From: Candidatus Dependentiae bacterium
Lineage (GTDB): Bacteria > Babelota > Babeliae > Babelales > RVW-14
Direction of reading: 5' to 3'
DNA length: 11,183 nt
Assembly (NCBI GenBank): GCA_018266175.1
Contig: JAFEAY010000030.1
Span: 1 to 11,183 of the forward strand
How positions within the stretch are numbered: the stretch's first letter is position 1; the number at the start of each line of letters is the position of its first letter. The position numbers and the translations under genes were made by a program. The notes beneath the pieces are model-generated. The model did no database searches, was not told the origin of the DNA, and saw only the letters and a program-made list of their open reading frames with translations. Positions 1 through 6,302 of the stretch are shown here, piece by piece.

Positions 1-125
1 ATGAACTACGCAAAATAGAACCACATGCGGATGTTGATATCAACTATGTTGCTGTAAAAGATAATCGATATGTCATTGTCATCAGCACACAACGGGAAAA
101 TAGAGCTCCTTACTTATACGATAAC
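1..125. repeat. Terminal direct repeat, left copy (circular contig overlap)
   Basis: Positions 1-125 are identical to 11059-11183. Both ends fall inside one reading frame that stays in phase across the join, so this is the overlap of a circular molecule and not two biological repeats. An exact overlap of this length is what a de Bruijn assembler leaves on a closed circle. Confidence 0.95.
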
Positions 126-986
126 GGTACCTTTATGCGCAATCAATCTACAACAAGCAAAATGCCTCAAGCTGAATACGAACAACTCCTTATCAATAGA
201 CGTTCAACAATAAATTGGGATGGTCTTACAACAAACAACTGCACAATTAACGATCTTGATAGAAAGCTCATTCAAAGAGTAATTGGAGATGCAATACAAG
301 CTGGAAGAGTTATCGGGTTAACTCCCAAGCCAGCTGTTGAGCAAATACTGAGAAAGCTTAATTTATTGGTCGGTGACAAGCTTACCAATGCTGCTGTTGT
401 GCTTTTTTGCAAGGACGAAGACAAACAGTTTACACAATCTGAGATTAAACTTGCGCGATTCCTTGGAACCGATAAGAGTGAATTTTTAGATAGTAAAATT
501 TATCGAGGCAATGTATTTGAACTGTATGATCGCGCAATGATATTTTTGGGCAATCATTTACCCGTTGCAGCTAAAATTGAAGAAGGTAATTTATTAAGGG
601 TTGAGACACCTGCCATACCACACAAGGTACTTCGCGAGGCTGTTGTTAATGCACTCTGTCATCGTAACTATAGCATGCAGAGTGGTTCTATTTCCATCGC
701 AATTTATGATGATCGAGTCGAAATTATTAGTGCTGGTCGATTGCCATCCGATATAAAATTGAGTGACTTAACGAAATCACATGAATCTCATCCACGAAAT
801 AAACTCATTGCTCACGTTTTTTATCTCTGTTGCATGATTGAGCGCTGGGGTCGTGGGACCAGAGATATCGTTAAAATTTGCGAAAAATCTGGTAATCCTA
901 GACCGCGCTTTGAAGAGTCAACAGGAACTTTTTCGGTTATCTTCCCCCTTAAAAACCGACTAAGACCATTTGCTTACGCACAATAA
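1..986 (+). CDS. AlbA_2 / GHKL ATPase-domain protein, 3' part (starts at 10848, crosses the circle junction)
   Basis: This is the larger part of a 398-residue protein whose first codons lie at 10848-11058. The frame is open from position 3; the ATG at 135 is internal (residue 116). The N-terminal part is an AlbA_2 (Schlafen-like) domain. Residues about 282-294 carry the GHKL N-box (REAVVNALCHRNY), followed by a degenerate G1 box (EIISAGRLP, where EIxNPG is usual) and a G2-like GRGTRD at 354-359, as in the COG2865 'putative transcriptional regulator/ATP-binding' family. Many members end in a winged helix; this one stops soon after the ATPase domain (FSVIFP), so it is a short form. Members are often linked to mobile elements, phage or defence islands, but the molecular role is mostly undefined. 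It follows the recombinase by 25 bp, so the two may be co-transcribed. Family assignment is firm; function is not. Confidence 0.9.
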   Translation, partial: ELRKIEPHADVDINYVAVKDNRYVIVISTQRENRAPYLYDNGTFMRNQSTTSKMPQAEYEQLLINRRSTINWDGLTTNNCTINDLDRKLIQRVIGDAIQAGRVIGLTPKPAVEQILRKLNLLVGDKLTNAAVVLFCKDEDKQFTQSEIKLARFLGTDKSEFLDSKIYRGNVFELYDRAMIFLGNHLPVAAKIEEGNLLRVETPAIPHKVLREAVVNALCHRNYSMQSGSISIAIYDDRVEIISAGRLPSDIKLSDLTKSHESHPRNKLIAHVFYLCCMIERWGRGTRDIVKICEKSGNPRPRFEESTGTFSVIFPLKNRLRPFAYAQ

Positions 987-1041
987 AAGTAGTTAACAAA
1001 GAACAAATAGATTCAGAAAATAATGCACAAGAAAGTTGAAC

Positions 1042-2037
1042 ATGCCTGAAATCAAAAATATTGTACCGGCTCAACATTTGATGGAATTTGAACAACCAAA
1101 CTTCGATTTTTTGCTTGGAAAAAACTCAGAAGAAGAAATAATAAAAGAGCTTCAATTAGTGTCGCCAGGCATATCAACAGGTTATAAAATAGGTGCCATT
1201 GATTTAAGTTTTCCTGGAGGTGCAGTCTCGATCATTGCAGCACCAACTGGTCATGGAAAAACAACTGCGCTCATTAATTTTACACTCGGAGCGCTTGAGA
1301 GAAACCCTGATCAGGATGCATACTTTTTTACGTATGAAGAAAGTGGTGCGTCAATTTTATCGCTTTTTGTTAATTCGTGGGTAAACAAAAATTTATCAAA
1401 TAAATCAATTGGTGCTCTTTCAAAGAACAATCGTAAATCGATAGAGAATTATTTTCGAAGTGGTACCGATGAATTCTTCACCGATACTTTACGAAGCCTC
1501 TTTAAAATGCATAAAGACCAATTCTTTCAAGATCTTATTAATACTGAGAGATTAAAGGTTTTTTATTCAGACTGGACCGCAAATCAGCTTATTGAAGCAA
1601 TACATTTCATAAAAAATAATCGACCAAGAACAGGACTTATTGTTATCGATTACATGCAACTACTTAAGTTATCAAATTCAAAAATAAGTAGGCAGGAAGA
1701 GCTCAAGAAAATATGCCTTATGCTCAAAGATTGCGCCATAAAGACTGGACTTCCCATTGTTCTTGCCGCCCAATTTAATCGTACGGTTGTAACAGAATCT
1801 GAATTAAGATCGGAAAACATCGGCGAAGCTGGCGACATTGAGCGCATTGCATCTCTCATTCTAGGTATGTTTAATTTGGACACTGATACAACTTATTTTA
1901 AAGTTCTTAAGGGTAGGTCTATTGGCAAAGACCATCAAGAATTTATGAGTTTCAATGGAAATGCGTGCATACTAAAAAATAGGCCTAAAGCATCAAAAAA
2001 TTATTCCAATTCAGAAAGAATATCTTTTAATGATTAA
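1042..2037 (+). CDS. DnaB-type replicative helicase core (chlamydial pGP1-like)
   Basis: 331 residues, RecA-fold DnaB C-terminal domain. Walker A is APTGHGKT (67-74), Walker B is LIVIDYMQ (199-206, Asp203), a motif-3 glutamine lies in AAQFNR (Q244), then a DnaB-like GEAGDIERIA (261-270; compare ESGxIEQDAD) and a KGRSIG arginine segment (290-295). It should unwind DNA as a hexameric ring at the plasmid origin. Only about 45 residues precede the ATPase domain, so the DnaB N-terminal helical domain that binds primase is missing; from memory pGP1 of Chlamydia is about 450 residues. The ATG at 1042 has a weak GAAAG upstream; a TTG at 1036 is in frame but less likely. The next gene starts 10 bp after its stop, with its ribosome binding site overlapping the stop, so the two are coupled. 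Confidence 0.88.
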   Translation: MPEIKNIVPAQHLMEFEQPNFDFLLGKNSEEEIIKELQLVSPGISTGYKIGAIDLSFPGGAVSIIAAPTGHGKTTALINFTLGALERNPDQDAYFFTYEESGASILSLFVNSWVNKNLSNKSIGALSKNNRKSIENYFRSGTDEFFTDTLRSLFKMHKDQFFQDLINTERLKVFYSDWTANQLIEAIHFIKNNRPRTGLIVIDYMQLLKLSNSKISRQEELKKICLMLKDCAIKTGLPIVLAAQFNRTVVTESELRSENIGEAGDIERIASLILGMFNLDTDTTYFKVLKGRSIGKDHQEFMSFNGNACILKNRPKASKNYSNSERISFND

Positions 2038-2047
2038 AGGACTTTTT

Positions 2048-3337
2048 ATGAGCTTACAGGACACTGAAAAAAAGCTTCTCAATACAATTGGCATACCAGA
2101 ACCTGATAAATGGTCAGAAGAGTACGAAGTTCACGTAATCGATAAAAAAACGGGCAAAGTTGTTTCAAAGTTAGATCAAATTGCTGAACTAAAATTATTT
2201 GATGACATTCACCTGCGCGTAAAAGCAAGCGAGCTTGATTTGTTGAAAAAGGAAACTGCCAATATTAAAAAGTTAACTAAAGAGCAGAGTGACGACTTTA
2301 AAAAGTTTATTTCCGAAGTTGGATCAAATAGGCCACTATCGCGTAAAGAAATAACAACCTTTATTAAAGAAATTCAGAAGGAAAAAAAGAAGACGCAAAA
2401 GTATAGGCAGGCAGGACATCACATTGATCAAAAACTCAGCTACCAAAAACCTGAAGTACAATATAAAGTCGAAGAATCGCACATTGAAGTAAAGGTTGAA
2501 GGAATAAGGCTTACAGAGCCTTTGAGTAAAATGGATCATGCCCTGACAAAACTACTCAGAGATAATAGCCAAAATCATGACCCTTATGCTAAAGATTATT
2601 ATCAGGGAAATAAAGATTCTTTAGTTACTGATTATGGAGGAGAAAAGCGAAGGGTGCCCGTTGTAAAATTCAAACGACCAGACTTATACAGGGCGTATTT
2701 ATGCAGAGATGATTATTCTGGAGCTGATGCCAAGTACATCGACGGCATTTTTATGCAATATGCTTCAAAAAAATTTCTCATCAAATATGATCGTGTCAAA
2801 CAAGTAAATAATGGATCGAAAACGCAGACCTTAACCGATAGAATCGAGGAGTTTCAATCTCTCATAAAAGTACTTTATTTTTTCCCAAACCTTACAGATG
2901 ATGAAAAAGCAAAGCTCGACAATGGTTGTCCAGAATTGAGAGAAAAACGAGAAGAAGTTATCGTTGCATATAGCCCTATTTTTATTGATCAAATCAATAC
3001 CAAATTCGTTGAATTCCCAGATGACACAAACAGGCGATTTGTAATTGCAGCGGGTGGCCATAAACAAGTTACTCCTGCGATGCGCAGATTAATGGAATGG
3101 TGTCTGCGTGAAATTAGTGCGGGAAGACAGAAGCAGGAAATAAATGAAGAGAACCTCGCCCTTACCCTAGCCCTTGAAAAATATATTCAAGAAAAGCGTA
3201 ATAAAATAGTGGGTGAAAGCATAAAAAAGGCCATTGACGCGGTTAAGAATATGGGCATTATTCTTGAAGCAGAAAAAGCAAAAAACTCTAAAGGTAGAAT
3301 AAAGTGGCTATTAACATTCAACGCAAAATATGAGTAA
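2048..3337 (+). CDS. pGP2-D-like plasmid replication/maintenance protein
   Basis: 429 residues, no signal peptide or membrane segment. The start at ATG 2048 is preferred because AAAGGA (2036-2041) lies at the right distance; the in-frame ATG at 2030 overlaps the helicase stop and has no ribosome binding site. The first ~130 residues are Lys/Glu-rich and probably helical. The remainder resembles, from memory, chlamydial plasmid protein pGP2-D (about 354 residues): a shared block MDHALTKLL (162-170), then NGSKTQTLTDR, NLTDDEK (281-287) and SPIFIDQINTKFV (309-321; compare CPILVDQIESYFV in pGP2-D). The order helicase then pGP2-like matches Chlamydia plasmids. The biochemical role of pGP2 is undefined; being coupled to a helicase and followed by iterons suggests an origin-binding or helicase-loading role (inference). 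A wH fold typical of plasmid initiators is possible but unproven. Confidence 0.7.
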   Translation: MSLQDTEKKLLNTIGIPEPDKWSEEYEVHVIDKKTGKVVSKLDQIAELKLFDDIHLRVKASELDLLKKETANIKKLTKEQSDDFKKFISEVGSNRPLSRKEITTFIKEIQKEKKKTQKYRQAGHHIDQKLSYQKPEVQYKVEESHIEVKVEGIRLTEPLSKMDHALTKLLRDNSQNHDPYAKDYYQGNKDSLVTDYGGEKRRVPVVKFKRPDLYRAYLCRDDYSGADAKYIDGIFMQYASKKFLIKYDRVKQVNNGSKTQTLTDRIEEFQSLIKVLYFFPNLTDDEKAKLDNGCPELREKREEVIVAYSPIFIDQINTKFVEFPDDTNRRFVIAAGGHKQVTPAMRRLMEWCLREISAGRQKQEINEENLALTLALEKYIQEKRNKIVGESIKKAIDAVKNMGIILEAEKAKNSKGRIKWLLTFNAKYE

Positions 3338-3376
3338 AAAAGTTTATGCGTCATGCTCTGCAATAGATGACGTCAG

Positions 3377-3563
3377 TCACTGCAGCGTATAACATCATAC
3401 GTTGTAGCGTTCACGTTATACGCTGCAGTGACCATTTTTTAAAAACCCTTTTAAATGCAGTGTTTTTAAAGGGTTTTTTGAATTTTACCAAAAAATGGTT
3501 CACGTTATACGCTGCAGTGATTTACGTTATACGCTGCAGGACTTACGTTATACGCTGCAGTGA
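3377..3563 (+). repeat. ~22-bp iteron array (candidate origin of the helicase/pGP2 module)
   Basis: The core GTTATACGCTGCAGTGA occurs at 3415-3431, 3504-3520 and 3547-3563, with a shortened copy at 3526-3540 (ending GG), an inverted exact copy at 3377-3393 and a decayed copy near 3395-3410. Spacings are 21, 89 (about 4 x 22), 22 and 21 bp, so all copies sit on the same face of the helix. Arrays like this, next to replication genes, bind initiators. From memory, Chlamydia plasmids have four 22-bp tandem repeats at their origin, which fits the neighbouring pGP1/pGP2-like genes. Confidence 0.82.
3431..3499. terminator. Nested inverted repeat / terminator-like hairpin inside the iteron array
   Basis: The inner stem is AAAAACCCTTT (3441-3451) with AAAGGGTTTTT (3468-3478), followed by another T. 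The outer stem is ACCATTTTTT (3431-3440) with AAAAAATGGT (3490-3499); an 11-base bulge lies on the right side. The inner stem has the A-run/GC/T-run form of a bidirectional intrinsic terminator and would end transcription about 100-140 bp after the pGP2-like gene. The left arm recurs beside the last iteron (3564-3588) without its partner arm. An origin cruciform is the alternative. Confidence 0.5.
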
Positions 3564-3628
3564 CCATTCTTAAAAACCCTTTTAAATACGTGCTTTTTTG
3601 GAAAGTAAAATTTTGGGAGATATTTATG

Positions 3629-3654
3629 AGAATAATTCTTATGAGAATTATTCT
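3629..3654. repeat. Palindromic pair with 15-bp phase
   Basis: AGAATAATTCT (3629-3639) and AGAATTATTCT (3644-3654) are exact reverse complements of one another, separated by TATG, and each is itself close to palindromic. It may form a hairpin or be an operator. Its function is unknown. Confidence 0.5.
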
Positions 3655-3663
3655 TATAGATAG

Positions 3664-3720
3664 TAAGAGGGAACCCGGGCGTCGCCTCCCCCGCTTTATG
3701 GCGGTTCGGCTTGCCCTCCA
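3664..3720. repeat. GC-rich folded element
   Basis: A short GC-rich island in AT-rich DNA. It contains a CCGC/GCGG hairpin around CTTTATG, bracketed by GGGC/GCCC and GAGGG/CCCTC pairings, so the whole stretch can fold on itself. It may be an intergenic palindromic element or part of the origin. I recognise no family. Confidence 0.4.
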
Positions 3721-3791
3721 AATTTAAGCTTGATGATATTTAAATCCAGGGAAAACAGTTACACATTTAGAGTTCGGTGTTACGCCCCATG

Positions 3792-3909
3792 CTATCATGG
3801 TGACATATCGCGCATGTCATCAACATGTCACGATGACATAACCCAAACATGTCATAATGACATAGAAAACATGGAAGCAAGACAGAAAAAAGAGATCGAA
3901 AAGATGTCA
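3792..3909. promoter_or_regulatory. Partition-site cluster (parS/operator palindromes), upstream copy
   Basis: The palindrome ATGTCA-N3-TGACAT is perfect at 3825-3839 and 3849-3863, with centres 24 bp apart. An imperfect copy lies at 3792-3806, and half sites at 3814-3819 and 3904-3909 (another, ATGTCA at 4119-4124, sits just before parA). The run after the second palindrome (about 3873-3903) closely matches 4861-4900 near the downstream copy. Helically phased palindromes beside a ParA gene and a ribbon-helix-helix gene are expected to be centromere and operator sites for the RHH protein. Confidence 0.7.
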
Positions 3910-4147
3910 TCACCCCCCGCTAAAAGCAGAAGTTTCTTCACCACAATCCATTCCAGCATAACCAACACAAATCCATAGACCCTCTTGTGTGTACGGATAT
4001 CAAACCAAAAATCACCCGTTTATTGAAAATCCCAACCAGACCGTGTTATTGATAGTAATCATGACAAATTTGTGACGGAAGCTTTAAGCCGAACATCGGT
4101 CTTTGTGTTGTCAAATGTATGTCAAAAATAGGTAGGGAGGGACTGTT

Positions 4148-4786
4148 ATGATCTTAACTGTTGGAGGTATCAAAGGCGGCTGCGGCAAAAGCCTTATCTC
4201 GACAAATCTCACGGTAATGCGATCGTTAATTTCTGGACGAAGAGTTCTCTTGGTCGACGCAGATGAGCAGGGGACCTCTGGAGACTGGACCGACCATAGG
4301 ACGGGCCTTGGAGTCACAACGCCATGGACAACCATTCGACTTAAATCCAGCGCAGTGAGAACAGAGTTGCTCAAGTTATCAAAAAATTACGACGATATTA
4401 TCATCGACTGTGGAGGTCGTGACACAGCAAGCCTGAGGGCTGCTTTAACCGTATCAGATATTTTTCTTGTTCCATTCCAACCAAAATCATTCGACATCTG
4501 GACTTCAACAAAAGTTTCAGCTCTTGTCGAAGAGGCAAAATGTTTGAATGAAAAATTGATATCATACGCATTTATCAATTGCGGTGGTGCACGAGGTAGT
4601 GACAACGAAGATGCAAAGAACATTCTTTCAAAAATAGATGGCTTAAAAATGCTCCCTGTTGTTGTTGGAATGCGAAAAGCATTTTCAAATGCAACAGCTG
4701 AAGGGCTTGGAGTTGTAGAAATGCCGGGCGATGCAAAGGCGATTAGTGAAATAAAAGCGCTTCACTCAGCTGTTTTTGGCAAGTAA
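4148..4786 (+). CDS. parA: ParA/ParF-type plasmid partition ATPase
   Basis: 212 residues, a compact (type Ib-size) ParA without an N-terminal HTH. The deviant Walker A is KGGCGKS (9-15), Walker A'/switch VDADEQG (36-42), and Walker B DIIIDCGG (83-90), followed by VPFQPKSFD (108-116), a usual ParA feature. It would bind ATP and the nucleoid and move plasmid copies bound by the centromere-binding protein. ATG 4148 has a strong GGGAGGGA ribosome binding site. Chlamydial plasmids also carry a ParA (pGP5), but this one is shorter and closer in form to ParF. The lack of an HTH implies that autoregulation falls to the RHH protein encoded downstream, through the ATGTCA palindromes on both sides. No promoter hexamers could be placed with confidence. 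Confidence 0.93.
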   Translation: MILTVGGIKGGCGKSLISTNLTVMRSLISGRRVLLVDADEQGTSGDWTDHRTGLGVTTPWTTIRLKSSAVRTELLKLSKNYDDIIIDCGGRDTASLRAALTVSDIFLVPFQPKSFDIWTSTKVSALVEEAKCLNEKLISYAFINCGGARGSDNEDAKNILSKIDGLKMLPVVVGMRKAFSNATAEGLGVVEMPGDAKAISEIKALHSAVFGK

Positions 4787-4811
4787 GTGACACATTTTAA
4801 CGGTCATTAAT

Positions 4812-4907
4812 GCGTCACCGCGACATATTTTTGTTGTGTCATTATGACATACATGATACTCAAGCAAGACATAAAAAAGACATAAAAAAGAGATCGAAAG
4901 GACATAG
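4812..4907. promoter_or_regulatory. Partition-site cluster, second copy between parA and the RHH gene
   Basis: GTGTCA-TTA-TGACAT (4836-4850) and the imperfect GCGTCA-CCG-CGACAT (4812-4826) have centres 24 bp apart, as in the upstream cluster. They are followed by CAAGCAAGACATAAAAAAG and GAGATCGAAAGGACATAG, which match 3873-3903. So a block of roughly 80-100 bp is duplicated on both sides of parA. The end of this block also supplies the ribosome binding site (GAAAGGA) of the RHH gene. Confidence 0.7.
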
Positions 4908-4909
4908 AA

Positions 4910-5188
4910 ATGGCAATAAAAGTTTTACATACACCAGCAAAAATAGAACAGATACAAACCAGAGAAAAATCTGAATTAATTGCTGAAGAAAAAGTTCAAA
5001 AGTTTATCTCACAAGGTGGTGGTTTAGCGACAACAATCGATGTTGTAAGCGATGATGACCATCGTTTGACCTTGAGGATTCCAAAGCAGCTGCTTGATAA
5101 AATTGATGCAAAAAGAAAACAGCGTGTCGGAACAATCTCTCGTAACTTATGGATCCTGGAAATTATCGATAAGGCGACGCAGAAATGA
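4910..5188 (+). CDS. Ribbon-helix-helix centromere-binding protein (ParG/ParB-like)
   Basis: 92 residues. The N-terminal half (1-45) is charged with no clear fold, like the flexible tail of ParG-type proteins that stimulates the partner ATPase. Residues 51-90 look like a ribbon-helix-helix domain: a short strand RLTLRIP, then helix LLDKIDAKRK, turn RVGTISR, and helix NLWILEIIDKA. It should bind the ATGTCA/TGACAT palindromes as a dimer, act as adaptor between plasmid and ParA, and repress its own locus. ATG 4910 is preceded by GAAAGGA at good spacing. It lies 123 bp after parA, a larger gap than usual for such cassettes, and the gap carries its own palindromes, so it may have separate regulation. 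It ends in TGA. Confidence 0.82.
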   Translation: MAIKVLHTPAKIEQIQTREKSELIAEEKVQKFISQGGGLATTIDVVSDDDHRLTLRIPKQLLDKIDAKRKQRVGTISRNLWILEIIDKATQK

Positions 5189-5229
5189 CAAGAAACTAAT
5201 GAGCACATATTGTAATGCAAAATATCAAA

Positions 5230-5315
5230 AACCAATACCACGAACCAATTACTCTTGAATTTTAACTAACCAATACAACGCAAAAAACCTAAATCCCAAA
5301 AAGGGTAATAAGCGA
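5230..5315 (+). repeat. Left arm of inverted-repeat element with AACCAAT array
   Basis: AACCAAT occurs at 5230-5236, 5243-5249 and 5268-5274. Positions 5268-5293 (beginning AACCAATACAACG, ending CCTAAA) are the exact reverse complement of 5752-5777. Beyond this, 5295-5315 (CCCAAAAAGGGTAATAAGC...) still matches the reverse complement of 5697-5717, so the arm is about 48 bp long with decay. Confidence 0.8.
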
Positions 5316-5696
5316 CTCCTTTTAAAACGTAATAACTAAGGCTATTTTCAAAAAAGATTCTCGCACATCGGGCTTGATAACAAATTCACACAAAAAGTAA
5401 CTTCCAAAAAAATCATCTCTTGGTCCATTTGCTGTGGCAAATGAGGGTTGCCATGACGACGTGGCAATGAAGCCGGTCCAAATCAAAAATACCAGCGCAT
5501 TTGCGCAGCGAGTTGGTACTAAGTTTTGTGAGAAAATCTTCATGGAATAAAACAACGCTAAATTTGATCCAAAATTAAATTTTATATGCGCTATTGCTCA
5601 AACATACTACCAACCATCACAAGTGTTATCTACGGGCAAATTTGTGCCATTCTTGACCGTCAATAACTACTGGGCTCTGCACTATTTCCATCAAAC

Positions 5697-5777
5697 TCAC
5701 TTATTTACCTTTTTGGGCCTGCCCCGCCGTAGCCTGGAAGGCGGAGGAGGGTTTAGGTTTTTTGCGTTGTATTGGTT
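5697..5777 (-). repeat. Right arm of inverted-repeat element, interrupted by a GC-rich insert
   Basis: 5752-5777 is the exact inverse of 5268-5293, and 5697-5717 matches the inverse of 5295-5315. Between them the right arm has about 34 extra bases (5718-5751) that the left arm lacks. This insert is GC-rich and partly self-complementary (CCGCC ... GGCGG), like a small palindromic intergenic element inserted into an older repeat. Confidence 0.75.
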
Positions 5778-5884
5778 TGGTGATGTACACAAAAAAAATT
5801 TCGTACGATTGGTTTTAAAAAGATCGTTGTACTGGTTTGCAGAAATTGTACGAGTAAGAGTTTCGTAGATTGGTTCTTGTGTAA
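5765..5884 (+). repeat. Diverged 60-bp tandem duplication
   Basis: Starting at CGTTGTATTGGTTTG (5765) and CGTTGTACTGGTTTG (5825), the two units share the order CGTTGTA-YTGGTTTG, a TTTCGTA block, then GATTGGTT and an AAGA-like end. TTGGTTT-like motifs lie at 5772, 5809, 5832 and 5869 (steps 37, 23, 37). These are the reverse complements of the AACCAAT motifs in the left arm. Confidence 0.6.
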
Positions 5885-5885
5885 G

Positions 5886-6035
5886 AGGGGGTCCGGGGAT
5901 CCGCGCAGCGGTCTAATAAGCGTAACGTAGTGTAGCTTATTGTTTTAAGAGAGTTTTAATTCGCGTAGGTGACGCGATAGGGCGCTAGCACGCACGAGGC
6001 AATCATGCGATCTGATCGGTACTTGAAAGCACCGA
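5886..6035. other. GC-rich block of successive hairpins
   Basis: Four dyads in 150 bp: CCGC-GCA-GCGG near 5901-5911; AATAAGC (5915-5921) with GCTTATT (5935-5941), followed by GTTTT; TCGCGT (5961-5966) with ACGCGA (5972-5977); and TCGGTACTT with AAGCACCGA (6016-6035, one mismatch). It lies just upstream of the Rep iterons. An origin accessory site, single-strand initiation site, transfer origin or structured RNA are all possible; the sequence does not decide. Confidence 0.5.
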
Positions 6036-6073
6036 AAATTTTGAATTTTTGAGCTGTAAAAATGCATTTTGGT

Positions 6074-6198
6074 ATTAAAGAAATTGTGCCATGAGATTAA
6101 AGAATTTGTGCAAACTAGTATTAAAAGATTTGTGCAAAAAATAGTTATAAAATCACAATTCTATTTTTAACTAATTCAGTCTGTTAAAAAATTTGTCA
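6074..6198 (+). repeat. Rep_3 iterons (22-24-bp phase) upstream of the initiator gene
   Basis: ATTAAAGAAATTGTGC (6074), ATTAAAGAATTTGTGC (6096), ATTAAAAGATTTGTGC (6120) and GTTAAAAAATTTGTCA (6183) are near-identical direct repeats, with a decayed copy (GTTATAAAATCACAATTC) at 6144. Steps are 22, 24, 24 and 39 bp. Direct repeats immediately upstream of a Rep_3 gene are the expected initiator binding sites and copy-number control elements. They are unrelated in sequence to the iterons at 3377-3563. Confidence 0.82.
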
Positions 6199-6207
6199 AA
6201 AAATCAG

Positions 6208-6237
6208 TTGTCATGCACACAGAATTTTTGCTATAGT
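6208..6237 (+). promoter_or_regulatory. Predicted promoter of the Rep gene
   Basis: -35 TTGTCA (6208-6213), 18-bp spacer, -10 TATAGT (6232-6237). The start of transcription would be near 6244. It follows the last iteron directly, so Rep bound to iterons could repress its own promoter. Confidence 0.6.
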
Positions 6238-6302
6238 GCCAAGTCTTATTTTTTAAAAAAAAGTGCTCCATATTTGTGGTGCTGGTATTGGGTATTGATA
6301 GA

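Larger units (their letters stand above)
3338..4147. other. Gene-free block: candidate origin, hairpins and partition sites
   Basis: 810 bases without a convincing gene. From left to right it holds six copies of a ~22-bp iteron (3377-3563), a nested AT/GC hairpin (3431-3499), a palindromic pair (3629-3654), a GC-rich folded stretch (3664-3720), partition-type palindromes (3792-3909) and the parA leader (3980-4147). Open frames at 3367-3573 and 3730-3978 are made of these repeats and are not believed to be genes. Confidence 0.75.
5189..6275. other. ~1.1-kb gene-free region between the partition and Rep modules
   Basis: No frame here looks like a real protein. The frames at 5322-5555 (-) and 5623-5868 (+) run through inverted repeats and GC-rich hairpins. 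The region holds AACCAAT arrays and a 26-bp perfect inverted repeat (5268-5293/5752-5777), small hairpins at 5427-5442, 5448-5467 and 5495-5506, a 60-bp tandem duplication (5765-5884), a GC-rich structured block (5886-6035) and the Rep iterons (6074-6198). Confidence 0.7.

Noticed and set aside
3367-3573. Open frame of 68 codons on the + strand
   Set aside because: It is a translation of the iterons (VIRCS repeats) with no ribosome binding site.
3730-3978. Open frame of 82 codons on the + strand
   Set aside because: It runs through the partition palindromes (repeated CHDD/CHND) and has no ribosome binding site. The part after 3870 resembles the leader of the RHH gene but not its protein.
5322-5555. 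77-codon frame on the - strand with a hydrophobic segment
   Set aside because: It covers several short hairpins inside the inverted-repeat element. The residue pattern looks like translated intergenic repeat sequence, with no ribosome binding site or family.
5623-5868. 81-codon frame on the + strand from TTG
   Set aside because: It crosses the right inverted-repeat arm, the GC-rich insert and the 60-bp duplication, so it is repeat-derived.
5915-5941. Possible MobV-type transfer origin (TAGTGTA near a dyad)
   Set aside because: The similarity is a few bases only, the dyad placement does not match, and no relaxase gene is present.
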